This document shows, piece by piece, positions 17,674-26,028 of a stretch of DNA of 64,000 nucleotides (positions within the stretch are counted from its first letter, which is position 1; each line of letters begins with the position of its first letter). The stretch spans positions 3,001,001 through 3,065,000 of the forward strand of contig NZ_CP099966.1 of the NCBI RefSeq assembly GCF_025403485.1, read 5' to 3'. Origin of the DNA: Chryseobacterium paludis. GTDB taxonomy: Bacteria; Bacteroidota; Bacteroidia; Flavobacteriales; Weeksellaceae. The notes under the pieces were generated by a model. That model saw only the letters and a list, made by a program, of their open reading frames with translations, had not been told where the DNA came from and searched no databases. Made by a program: the position numbers and the translations under genes.

Positions 17674-18120
17674 TTATTGCCTTTCATAAGTATCTTCTAT
17701 ATCGGTAACTTTTCCATATATAATATCACTATAGAGAATTGAAAATTTGTTTTTTGAAATAATCTTAAACTGTTTGCTTTCTTTCAGATCTGCATCCATA
17801 TAATTGAAAGAGCTTCCTTTTATGGTCACTAAGTTTCGGGCTGATGAACTTTTTATTTCACAGTTCTTTCCGCTTGCAAAGTTCTTCGTTAAAAATATAT
17901 TCTCTTTTTCTTTTTCAAATAACAGGGTATAAAACTTTGTACATTCGTGGAGTGGATATACTTTATCTGCTTCCCCATCCTTGTAAGTTTCTCCAATAAA
18001 CTTCCATGTTCCCACAAAATAATCTTTTTCATTCTCTGCATCTATAGCTTTTACCGTTTGAGACTGCGATTGGCAGTTTAATATAAAACTACAGCATAGT
18101 AAAAAAAATAATCTCTTCAT
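17674..18120 (-). CDS. Small lipoprotein, lipocalin-like
   Basis: The preferred start is the ATG at 18120 (148 residues), since it gives a proper lipoprotein signal with lipobox ILNC. A longer frame starting at 18141 would run through the terminator of the upstream gene. The mature part begins YFVGTWKFIGETY, which resembles the first strand of lipocalin-like domains (GTW motif), and continues as alternating beta strands with two Cys. Function unknown. Convergent with ruvC, 8 bases apart. Confidence 0.65.
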   Translation of the reverse strand: MKRLFFLLCCSFILNCQSQSQTVKAIDAENEKDYFVGTWKFIGETYKDGEADKVYPLHECTKFYTLLFEKEKENIFLTKNFASGKNCEIKSSSARNLVTIKGSSFNYMDADLKESKQFKIISKNKFSILYSDIIYGKVTDIEDTYERQ

Positions 18121-18145
18121 TGTTTCAACATTTTTTAGCATAAAA

Positions 18146-18168
18146 AAAGCCCTTTTTTAAAGGGCTTT
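18146..18168 (-). terminator. Terminator after the M43 peptidase
   Basis: AAAGCCCT pairs with AGGGCTTT, followed on the minus strand by a T-run. It separates the M43 peptidase from the small lipoprotein downstream. Confidence 0.8.
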
Positions 18169-18176
18169 CTACTCTA

Positions 18177-20087
18177 TTAGTTATTTGTAAATTTCTTTGA
18201 TTCTTTTTTATCAGAGTAATTAATAATGTATACTCCTTTTGGCAACGTTTGGTTGATTTGAACTTCATTTGTTTTAGAAGTACCTTTCTGTAATACTTTA
18301 CCGCTCATGTCATAAATCTGGTAATCTCCAAATGTGGCATTCTTCCCACCTACAAGTTGAAGTTTATTATCAGATTTTGTGTAAACGATCTTAGTATCTG
18401 AACTTTCTTTAACTTCAGATGTTCCTAATGTACTTACAATTCTTACTGCATAGTCTTCCATTTGTCCATATTGTAGCTGAGAACATGGTGTAAGATCAGG
18501 AAGGTTTACTGAATTGAAAGTGGCTGCATCTACTGCAATTCTCATTCTTAAATAAGTATTTTTTATTGCACTGGCAGGAGGTGTAATAGGAGTAATGATC
18601 TCCATTCCCGTCCCTGACAAGTTACCCGACAAATGATTAACAACAAGTTCAGAATCTTCAAAAGATCCGTTGTTATTATAATCTATCCAAACCTTTGTTC
18701 TAAACTTATCAGGTTGATTGTTAAAAGTATATGAATAGGATACGTTTAATTCTGTACTTGTAGTAGCAGAAATATCTGTATAGTATGCAGGTCTAATACA
18801 GTTTGCAGAAGCGAAATCATCGTAAAATGAAGGAGATGCCTCATCAGAATCATATCCATTAGTCACACTGCTTATGGTACCGAACTTCACACGTGTAGCT
18901 CCGATCGCAAAATTATTATTCGTTGGATGTGCAGTACTTGGCGGATTACACTGTGCTGCAACTATAGAAACAGGCGACGGAATTACAACTGATAAGTCCT
19001 TACCTGCTGTTGAATTAAGTAAATCTTTTCTATACTCCATCATTAGTAAAACAGCTCGGTCTCTTTGTCCCTGAGTAAACTTTCGATTGGTATTACTATA
19101 ATTCATAATATTATACTGTACTCCCTGATAATTTTGGGTAGTACAAGGGTTGATCTGAGAGTTCGAAGGTGCCGGAAATTGATAATAAGCAGCTCCCGCT
19201 CTTTCCGTATCACACACCCTATCATCATCTACTGTACAATCACCAGTAGTTACAGGACAATAGTCTGGATCACCACTGTGAATTGTATAATTGGCATCTC
19301 CGAAAGTATGGTATAAACCGAATGCATGTCCTAATTCATGAGTTAATGTTACATTGTTCTGGCTTTTTATGGTAGCAACTTTCATAAAGCTTTCGTACTC
19401 ATATGCATAAGAGTTTGGGAAATTGGCATATCCCATTAATCCTCCACTTTGCTGTTGTTGACCATCAAAACCGATTACAACATAAATATTAAAATAAGAA
19501 TTTTCTGGCCAGTGGTGTGCTAATTCATTTTTAATTTGATAATCATTCACCCCACTTGTACCCATTACCTTTACTCCCCTAGTGTCATAAGAGGGAAGAG
19601 TACTTCCATTATATCTTACAATACCTGTAGTTGGAGTACAGCTTGGAGACCTTTTAGCCAATACTAGTTTAAAGGGAATTACATTTCCTCCATCTGCTCC
19701 GGGACCTTCTGCATAAAAACCATTCCCAAAAGTTGTAGCATACATTTTATTTGCTCTGTCGATCCAATCAATGATCTCCTGATCAGTGACATGTAAATTT
19801 GCATTAGCCGTTGCTTGAGATTCGATAACATGCACAACAACAGGGATTTCATATACCTGACCAGTATAAAGGTTATTCCAGGAAGTTGTAGCTCCTACTT
19901 TATTAAGATAAGCCTGTTTGTTCATAGCAACTAATTTTGCTTCCACAGCCTCTCTATCCTTTTTTAATTCCGGATGTCTTGCATCCATTTTTTTCATGAT
20001 TTGATCAAAACCACAAATATTTTGTATGTTTTGAGAAAATGCATTAACAGAAAACATTAACGCAAAACATAAGATAATTTTCTTCAT
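18177..20087 (-). CDS. Secreted M43-type metallopeptidase with GEVED and T9SS domains
   Basis: A 636-residue protein. Signal peptide 1-19, pro-region to about 75, then the metzincin catalytic domain with HELGHAFGLYH (His250, Glu251, His254, His260), followed by a Met-turn region near NIMNYSN. A GEVED-type beta domain lies at about 420-550 (KVWIDYNNNGSFEDSELV). The C-terminal 85 residues are a type A T9SS sorting domain ending in a Lys-rich strand. This order matches cytophagalysin-like M43B enzymes. It is predicted to be exported as a zinc peptidase. It has a TAGTTTTG promoter box 29 bases upstream. Confidence 0.88.
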   Translation of the reverse strand: MKKIILCFALMFSVNAFSQNIQNICGFDQIMKKMDARHPELKKDREAVEAKLVAMNKQAYLNKVGATTSWNNLYTGQVYEIPVVVHVIESQATANANLHVTDQEIIDWIDRANKMYATTFGNGFYAEGPGADGGNVIPFKLVLAKRSPSCTPTTGIVRYNGSTLPSYDTRGVKVMGTSGVNDYQIKNELAHHWPENSYFNIYVVIGFDGQQQQSGGLMGYANFPNSYAYEYESFMKVATIKSQNNVTLTHELGHAFGLYHTFGDANYTIHSGDPDYCPVTTGDCTVDDDRVCDTERAGAAYYQFPAPSNSQINPCTTQNYQGVQYNIMNYSNTNRKFTQGQRDRAVLLMMEYRKDLLNSTAGKDLSVVIPSPVSIVAAQCNPPSTAHPTNNNFAIGATRVKFGTISSVTNGYDSDEASPSFYDDFASANCIRPAYYTDISATTSTELNVSYSYTFNNQPDKFRTKVWIDYNNNGSFEDSELVVNHLSGNLSGTGMEIITPITPPASAIKNTYLRMRIAVDAATFNSVNLPDLTPCSQLQYGQMEDYAVRIVSTLGTSEVKESSDTKIVYTKSDNKLQLVGGKNATFGDYQIYDMSGKVLQKGTSKTNEVQINQTLPKGVYIINYSDKKESKKFTNN

Positions 20088-20116
20088 ATTAAACTCATTT
20101 TTTAATTTATTCGATG

Positions 20117-20124
20117 CAAAACTA
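20117..20124 (-). promoter_or_regulatory. TAnnTTTG -7 box for the M43 gene
   Basis: TAGTTTTG on the minus strand matches the consensus and lies 29 bases upstream of the start codon. Confidence 0.6.
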
Positions 20125-20291
20125 TTATTTATTTTAAAAAATCAGCAATTTACAATCCATTAACTTTGAGAATTATATTATGTTAATCTAAATAAACAAT
20201 AACTCACTGATAAACATAATTATAACAAAAACAAGCGACCATACTTGGTAAAACATATTACTGTCTTTAACATTGGTATGATTTTTAGTAT

Positions 20292-20299
20292 TACTTTTG
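20292..20299 (+). promoter_or_regulatory. TAnnTTTG -7 box that sets the DUF4407 start
   Basis: TACTTTTG matches exactly, with a TTG about 16-17 bases upstream (near 20273) as a possible -33 element. It overlaps the TTG at 20297 where the longest ORF could start, which rules that codon out in favour of the ATG at 20315. Confidence 0.65.
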
Positions 20300-20314
20300 T
20301 ATAAATTTTCAATA

Positions 20315-21385
20315 ATGAAAAATCAACAACAAACTATAAATCAGACGAATCATAAAATAAATTGGTTTCAGAAGTTTCTCATGGTATGCTCCGGAGGAAA
20401 CATTCATATCTTAAGGAAGACCCCTAGCGAATGGAACAAATTTGCGGGTATCGGGGGTATTGTTCTATTTACTGCTGTTTTTGCTACCCTTTCAGCAGGT
20501 TATGCCATGTATACCGTATTCGATAATATATGGACTTCAGTAGGATTCGGAATTTTATGGGGATTAATGATATTCAATCTGGACCGTTATATTGTTTCTT
20601 CTATAAAAAAAACGGGAACATGGTGGAATCAGATTTTGATGGCTATTCCCCGTTTGATATTGGCTACTTTTTTAGGAATCATTATTTCAAAACCTTTGGA
20701 ACTTAAAATTTTTGAAAAAGAAGTTAACAAACAGTTGAATACCATTATTCAACGCAATAAAAAACAACTTCAGGGTGAGATGAGTGGAAGGATCCTTCAA
20801 CAAAGCGGACCTTTTGAAACGGAGAAAAAACAAATTTCAGAAAAGACTGCTCAGTATCAAAAATCATATGACTCCGCTTCAGTAGAACTGGAAAAAGAAA
20901 TCTTAGGAAAACAGTCTGGTTTAACCAGTGGAAAAGTAGGTTTCGGATCCAATGCTAAACGGAAGCAAGAACTTAAAGAACAGAGAAGACAGGATTTAGA
21001 AAACTACCAAAAACAAGTAGGGCCTAGACTCGAGTATCTAGATAAAGAAATTTCAAAAGTATACACCAACCTTGAAACAGAGAGAAAATCATCAGAAACA
21101 TTTGAGGATAAATTCAATGGATTCGCCGCACGATTACAGGCATTAGATGAATTAGGAAAAAATTCAGCGATCATTGGTTTAGCTGCGGCCTTCATCATGG
21201 GACTTTTTATTTGTCTGGAAATCTCTCCTGTATTGGTTAAGTTAATTTCGCATATTGGACCCTATGACCATCTACTGGAAAAAACAGAAAATGACTTCCG
21301 TCTGTATTCAAAAGAGAAAATTGAAAAAGGAAATGCATTGACGGATTATCGGATTGATGATTTTAAAGAGAATTTGAATAAGTAA
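20315..21385 (+). CDS. DUF4407 membrane protein
   Basis: A 356-residue membrane protein of the DUF4407 family. The N-terminal block has a cytoplasmic segment, then two closely spaced membrane helices (about 45-65 and 70-88), NLDRYIVSSIKK, and a third helix in RLILATFLGIIISKPLELKIFE. A long charged coiled-coil region (about 150-280) follows and a fourth helix (NSAIIGLAAAFIMGLFICLE) near 290. Function unknown. The start at 20315 is set by the promoter box. A 34-base palindrome ends the gene. Confidence 0.85.
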   Translation: MKNQQQTINQTNHKINWFQKFLMVCSGGNIHILRKTPSEWNKFAGIGGIVLFTAVFATLSAGYAMYTVFDNIWTSVGFGILWGLMIFNLDRYIVSSIKKTGTWWNQILMAIPRLILATFLGIIISKPLELKIFEKEVNKQLNTIIQRNKKQLQGEMSGRILQQSGPFETEKKQISEKTAQYQKSYDSASVELEKEILGKQSGLTSGKVGFGSNAKRKQELKEQRRQDLENYQKQVGPRLEYLDKEISKVYTNLETERKSSETFEDKFNGFAARLQALDELGKNSAIIGLAAAFIMGLFICLEISPVLVKLISHIGPYDHLLEKTENDFRLYSKEKIEKGNALTDYRIDDFKENLNK

Positions 21386-21403
21386 TACTCAAATAAATAG
21401 ATA

Positions 21404-21437
21404 ACAAATACCTTTCACAATTGTGAAAGGTATTTGT
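21404..21437. terminator. Perfect 17-bp palindromic terminator
   Basis: The two 17-base arms are exact reverse complements with no loop in the strict sense; the core is TTTCACAA/TTGTGAAA. A T-run follows on the plus strand. It ends the DUF4407 gene. Confidence 0.85.
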
Positions 21438-21557
21438 TTTTACAGATAATACGTCATCTTTTGTCGCTTTGTTGGAATAGCTTTGCATTGAACATAAAAC
21501 ATGATGTAATTCATATTAATTCTTTTTAATGTGAAATTAATCAGTCTTAAAAAACGT

Positions 21558-21565
21558 TAAATTTG
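21558..21565 (+). promoter_or_regulatory. TAnnTTTG -7 box for the T9SS/RHS operon
   Basis: TAAATTTG is an exact match 50 bases upstream of the ATG at 21616. It is the likely promoter of the three- or four-gene cluster that follows. Confidence 0.6.
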
Positions 21566-21615
21566 CAGGATTTTAAAAATCAATTACAAACTAAAATAAA
21601 AATATAATAATAAAC

Positions 21616-23187
21616 ATGCATAAACTCTACATAAGTGCATTAACTCTATGCGCTACCGCCTTGTTATACTCACAAGAAGTGGTTTGGCAAAAAGACATTA
21701 AATCCAATACACAGGATTTTCTTAGTCAGGTTACGACAACAATAGATCAACAGTATTTGATTACTGGGAGTGTGATTCAGGGAGGTAGCCTTCGAGAACC
21801 TCAGGCTACATCGAAGCAGAATAATGGGTACGATTTTCACTTGGTGAAACTGAACCAACAAGGAGATCAGGTTTGGGAAAAATATTTCGTAGGGAACAAT
21901 CATGATTATTTATCCGCTACAGCGTCAACACAGGAAGGAGGTTTTTTGGTATCAGGTACCACATATTCTTCGAAAGGACTAGATAAAAAGGAAGATTCTA
22001 AAGGTGGATCGGATATCTGGCTCATCAGATTGAGTGAATTTGGTGATGAATTATGGCAAAAAACTTTAGGAACTTCTTCTGATGAAGAAGCCAGGGCTGT
22101 TATTCAAACAACTGATCTTGGGTTTTTTGTAGCTGGAAATGTCCAAAACACATCTAAAGGTTATGGTTCCAAAGATGTTTTGATCATCAAGCTTGATAAA
22201 AACGGAAAAGAGATTTCACAATTAGTTTTAGGTGGAAAAGGGCTTGATGAAGTGGAAAAGATGATCCCTACGAAAGATGGTGGAGCATTATTAGGTATTT
22301 ATTCCAGAAGTAATGTTGGGGGATCGAAACAAACTGAAAACTTTGGCGAAGGTGATTACTGGATTGTAAAACTTTCAAAAGACGGAAAAGTAGAATGGGA
22401 AAAGAATTATGGAGGGAAAGGTGATGATCATTTAAGAACATTAGCACTAACATCTTCAGGCTATATCATTGGAGGAGAATCAAGATCTGAAAGATCTGGA
22501 AATAAATCGGTTGGAATTGAAGAAGGAACTGATGTTTGGTTAATCTCTTTAAATGAAAGGGGTGATGAAGAGTGGCAGAAATCTTACAATTTCAAAAACA
22601 GGGATATCTTAATGGGAATGAGTGTTATTCGTTCCGCAGATGATAAAACAAAAGGAATTTTATTAGGTGGCTATACGCAGGCCGAAGGAAGAATAGAAAC
22701 CGATGATGAAACATTTTGGATGTTATATCTGAATGATAAGGGTGATGAACAATGGAGAAAACATGTAAAAGGAGAATCCAGAAAAAGAGAAGAAAGGTTA
22801 TCCGATATTAAACTCAACAGAGATGGCTCAATCATTTTAGCAGGAACCAGTGCTGAGGAATTAGGAAAAGAAAACTGGAAGATTATAAAACTGGGTGATA
22901 AGCAGATTGATCAGCTCATTGTAAAACAAGATATCAAGATCTATCCGAATCCTGTTTCAGATTATGCCTATGTAGAAATAGGTTTCGACACTTCGACGGG
23001 CTCAGGGCAGGGCTTCAAGGAAGCTGATATAACTTTGTATGATATGGGTGGAAGACAGTTGCAGACTTTGAAAACAAAGAATAAAGTAACAAAGATTAAT
23101 ACGCAGGCTCTGATTCAAGGAGCTTATCTGGTTGTTGTGAAAACAAATGAAAATAAAACTGCTAATGCTAAACTGATTAAGAAATAA
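21616..23187 (+). CDS. Secreted beta-propeller-like repeat protein with T9SS domain
   Basis: A 523-residue protein with a short signal peptide (ends near Ser19-Gln20). It holds about six imperfect repeats of roughly 60 residues, each with a D-I/V-W-L-I-x-L...G-D-E-x-W-x-K core and a later GGxxxxG turn, so a propeller fold is likely. The C terminus is a type A T9SS sorting domain starting at IKIYPNPVSDY. Within that domain the segment TSTGSGQG is encoded by DNA that looks like an inserted intergenic repeat (see the finding). It begins an operon with two YD-type proteins; the next gene starts 7 bases later. Confidence 0.85.
   Translation: MHKLYISALTLCATALLYSQEVVWQKDIKSNTQDFLSQVTTTIDQQYLITGSVIQGGSLREPQATSKQNNGYDFHLVKLNQQGDQVWEKYFVGNNHDYLSATASTQEGGFLVSGTTYSSKGLDKKEDSKGGSDIWLIRLSEFGDELWQKTLGTSSDEEARAVIQTTDLGFFVAGNVQNTSKGYGSKDVLIIKLDKNGKEISQLVLGGKGLDEVEKMIPTKDGGALLGIYSRSNVGGSKQTENFGEGDYWIVKLSKDGKVEWEKNYGGKGDDHLRTLALTSSGYIIGGESRSERSGNKSVGIEEGTDVWLISLNERGDEEWQKSYNFKNRDILMGMSVIRSADDKTKGILLGGYTQAEGRIETDDETFWMLYLNDKGDEQWRKHVKGESRKREERLSDIKLNRDGSIILAGTSAEELGKENWKIIKLGDKQIDQLIVKQDIKIYPNPVSDYAYVEIGFDTSTGSGQGFKEADITLYDMGGRQLQTLKTKNKVTKINTQALIQGAYLVVVKTNENKTANAKLIKK
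22984..23020. repeat. Repeat-like insert within coding sequence
   Basis: The GC-richer segment CTTCGACGGGCTCAGGGCAG resembles dispersed flavobacterial intergenic repeats (CTTCGAC...GCTCAG type) and differs in composition from its neighbours. It adds the in-frame residues TSTGSGQG to a sorting domain that reads smoothly without them. Confidence 0.45.
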
Positions 23188-23194
23188 TATTACA

Positions 23195-25948
23195 ATGAAG
23201 ACCATATATAAATTATTATCATTCTCTATATTGATCTTTGGCTCTGGAAAAGGTCAAAGAAATTTTGGGAATACTCCCGAACCGGTTCCTTCCGTTTCTT
23301 CTTTTTCGTCCTATGTCAATACGCCCGTTTCATTATCTACAGGAGTACCGGATATATCACTTCCTTTATTAAGCCTTCCTACCAGCAATAAAAGCTTGGA
23401 AATTCCAGTAGGACTTAGTTATCATGTTGCCAATGTTGTTAATAATAAACCTGGTAGTGAAGTGGGTCTTGGATGGTCCTTAGCTAAGGGTGGGAATATC
23501 TCCCGAGTTATCAATGATTATGTTGATGAGTTTTATGATAATGCATCAAAGCCTGGTTACATAAAAAATGAATTCAATGATGTCTATTATTATAATATTC
23601 CTGGAAATTCTGGTAAATTTACTTTCATCAGAGATATTACGAATAATACCTTTACCGTAAATCATATTTCAGGGAACAACATAAAAATTGAGTATACAAG
23701 AGATGCTAATACGGCTACTTTAATTATAAATTCTTTTAAAATTACAGATGAAAAAGGATTTAAGTATATTTTTGATGATTACAGTAAGTCTCTAAATGAC
23801 CCTCTTTTTTATTTTAAATCTGCGTTTTATTTAAGTAAAATTCTGGATGAAAGCAATGTTGAAGTCGCCACTTTTACCTACCAAAAGGATAATATTAATA
23901 AAAAAGGAACATCAATTTTATTGTATCAAAGCTGTAAATTAAAAGAAATTTCATCAGACTTTGGAAAGCTTAGTTTTGAAAATGAGTATGAAACTATTAA
24001 AGAAGAGGGGATTGATGATCCTTATAAGATAAATAGCATATCACTTTTTGATAAGTCGAACAGGCTTATTTCCAAATATAAGTTTTTGTATCAAAGTGGA
24101 ACAGATAGAAGAGACTTAACTGGCCTTGAGAGGTTTAACAGTATCGAGGAGAGAATTGAAAGAAGGGACTTCAATTATGCAGATCTTTCATCTTCGGGAT
24201 ATAAGGATATTGGTGGTGGTGATTATGTATGCTCTAATGAATATAGTAACCCAACTATCTATAAAATCCGAACGTTACAGAGTATAAGCCTTCCGGAGGG
24301 AGGGTATACCAACTATAATTTTCAATTTAAGGATATTTATCAGAACAACAGCTCAATCCAGTTGAACAATAATAGTTTAACTAATCCTGCTTTCCAAAAA
24401 TTAAGTGAAGAAGAGAGAATATTTTTTGACACGAATCAAAGCAGCATATATAATCTTCATGTAGATGCGACAAGAGCTTATTATCTCATGTTTTTATATG
24501 ATGAACTGTATGATGATAAATACCCTATTCATATGCCTCATGTTATTAATTATAAGCTTAAAAAAGCTGGTGTAGAGGTTACCCCGGTAACTTCTAACTG
24601 TAGTAAGTATATCCTGACTCCAGGTGACTATACATTTGAAATCAAAGGTCAGGGAAACAATCCTGGCTTTGGGAATGGAAATATAATATACCGCACCATC
24701 ATTACTGCACCACAGCCTTATAAAAATGCTGCGCCGGCAGCAGGTGTCAGAATAGCCAGTATCGAGCATTTTGACGTTGACAATGTTTTAAAAAAGAAGA
24801 CAAGCTATGAATACAATTCATTTGTAAATCCCAATGACTCAAGTGGCGGCACATATACTGCTGAAAATTGTGGGATTAATGATGAACTTTTTGATAATAC
24901 AATTATCCTTTACAAAAATGTAAAAGAAATTTATGGAGATGCCACGAACAACCTGGGATATGCGAAATATTACTTTAAAATGCCTGAAGATTACACCTCG
25001 ACTGTATCAATGTTCAAACCTTATTATAATATTACTTCTACAGGGCTTTTGTATAAGCAAGAAGTATATAACCAGCAAAATGCAATAACAATTTCACAAA
25101 ATACAGATTATGTAATGGATGAAATCTCTGGCGCTCCGCAATATAGTATCTGCTCTGGGTATAACTCAAAAGCAGCATGGATCAAATCTACAAAGGTAAC
25201 TTCCAAGACATTTTTCGATAATTCATCAAGCCTTGAGAGTATTTCTGAAACGACATTCAGCCCCTACAACTTTTCAATATCAACTGTAAAAGAAACCTCC
25301 CCTGAAGGGATTATCACTGAAAAAGCAGTAAAGTATGCGTCGGATCTTTCCAATACTAAACTCATTAACGCACGTATGCTTACCACTGCTTTACAGACAG
25401 AAACTAAAATTAATGGAAAACTGGTAGAAAAATCAGAAACTAAATTTGACAATGCTTCCAACCTATATCCTAGCTCTGTACTTTCTTTTGACCTTAAAAA
25501 TCAAACTCCGGTAACAGAAACTGCCATTAACAACTATGATACTAAAGGGAACCCAAGAGAGCTTGTTTCAAAATCAGGTATTTCCACTGCTATTATTTAC
25601 GGATATAAAGGAACCCTGCCAATTGCAAAAATAACAGGAGCTTCTTATAGTCAGATTGCATCTCTTGCTACGGTTACAGCAGCTATTACTGCCTCTGATG
25701 CAGATGCGGTTGATCCAACTAAGGAACCGGCTTTACTCGTGGCTTTGGAAAACCTTAGAAAAGATACCGCAATAAAAGATTATTCTATTACTACCTACAC
25801 GTATGATCCCTTAATAGGAACGACTTCCATTACACTCTCCAATGGGATAAGAGAAGTGTACAGGTATGATAAATCCAACCGGTTACAAAGGGTGGAAGAT
25901 AAGAATGGTAAACTATTAAAAGAGTATGAGTATAACTACAAACATTAA
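23195..25948 (+). CDS. Large secreted YD-repeat/RHS-associated protein
   Basis: A 917-residue protein with a signal peptide and then FSSYVNTPVSLSTGVPDISLPL, GLSYHVANVVNNKPGSEVGLGWSL, which is the opening of RHS/SpvB-like secreted proteins (a domain with conserved GLGW). The C-terminal part has YD-type strands (KSNRLQRVEDKNGKLLKEYEY). It has no RHS core box, and the next gene supplies that. So it looks like the N-terminal half of a split RHS-type shell. Function inferred only from homology and position. It is followed by an 80-base gap with direct repeats. Confidence 0.75.
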   Translation: MKTIYKLLSFSILIFGSGKGQRNFGNTPEPVPSVSSFSSYVNTPVSLSTGVPDISLPLLSLPTSNKSLEIPVGLSYHVANVVNNKPGSEVGLGWSLAKGGNISRVINDYVDEFYDNASKPGYIKNEFNDVYYYNIPGNSGKFTFIRDITNNTFTVNHISGNNIKIEYTRDANTATLIINSFKITDEKGFKYIFDDYSKSLNDPLFYFKSAFYLSKILDESNVEVATFTYQKDNINKKGTSILLYQSCKLKEISSDFGKLSFENEYETIKEEGIDDPYKINSISLFDKSNRLISKYKFLYQSGTDRRDLTGLERFNSIEERIERRDFNYADLSSSGYKDIGGGDYVCSNEYSNPTIYKIRTLQSISLPEGGYTNYNFQFKDIYQNNSSIQLNNNSLTNPAFQKLSEEERIFFDTNQSSIYNLHVDATRAYYLMFLYDELYDDKYPIHMPHVINYKLKKAGVEVTPVTSNCSKYILTPGDYTFEIKGQGNNPGFGNGNIIYRTIITAPQPYKNAAPAAGVRIASIEHFDVDNVLKKKTSYEYNSFVNPNDSSGGTYTAENCGINDELFDNTIILYKNVKEIYGDATNNLGYAKYYFKMPEDYTSTVSMFKPYYNITSTGLLYKQEVYNQQNAITISQNTDYVMDEISGAPQYSICSGYNSKAAWIKSTKVTSKTFFDNSSSLESISETTFSPYNFSISTVKETSPEGIITEKAVKYASDLSNTKLINARMLTTALQTETKINGKLVEKSETKFDNASNLYPSSVLSFDLKNQTPVTETAINNYDTKGNPRELVSKSGISTAIIYGYKGTLPIAKITGASYSQIASLATVTAAITASDADAVDPTKEPALLVALENLRKDTAIKDYSITTYTYDPLIGTTSITLSNGIREVYRYDKSNRLQRVEDKNGKLLKEYEYNYKH

Positions 25949-25950
25949 AT

Positions 25951-25978
25951 GTACAATGTATTAAAGTACAATGTATTC
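25951..25978. repeat. 12-bp direct repeat between the two YD genes
   Basis: GTACAATGTATT occurs at 25951-25962 and 25967-25978, and a related TACATTGTATT stands at 31693-31703. Its meaning is unknown; it lies in the 80-base gap between the two RHS-type genes. Confidence 0.55.
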
Positions 25979-26028
25979 ATGTAGAATAAGCATAAATGCA
26001 CCATACTATAATACAAAAATCAAAACTT

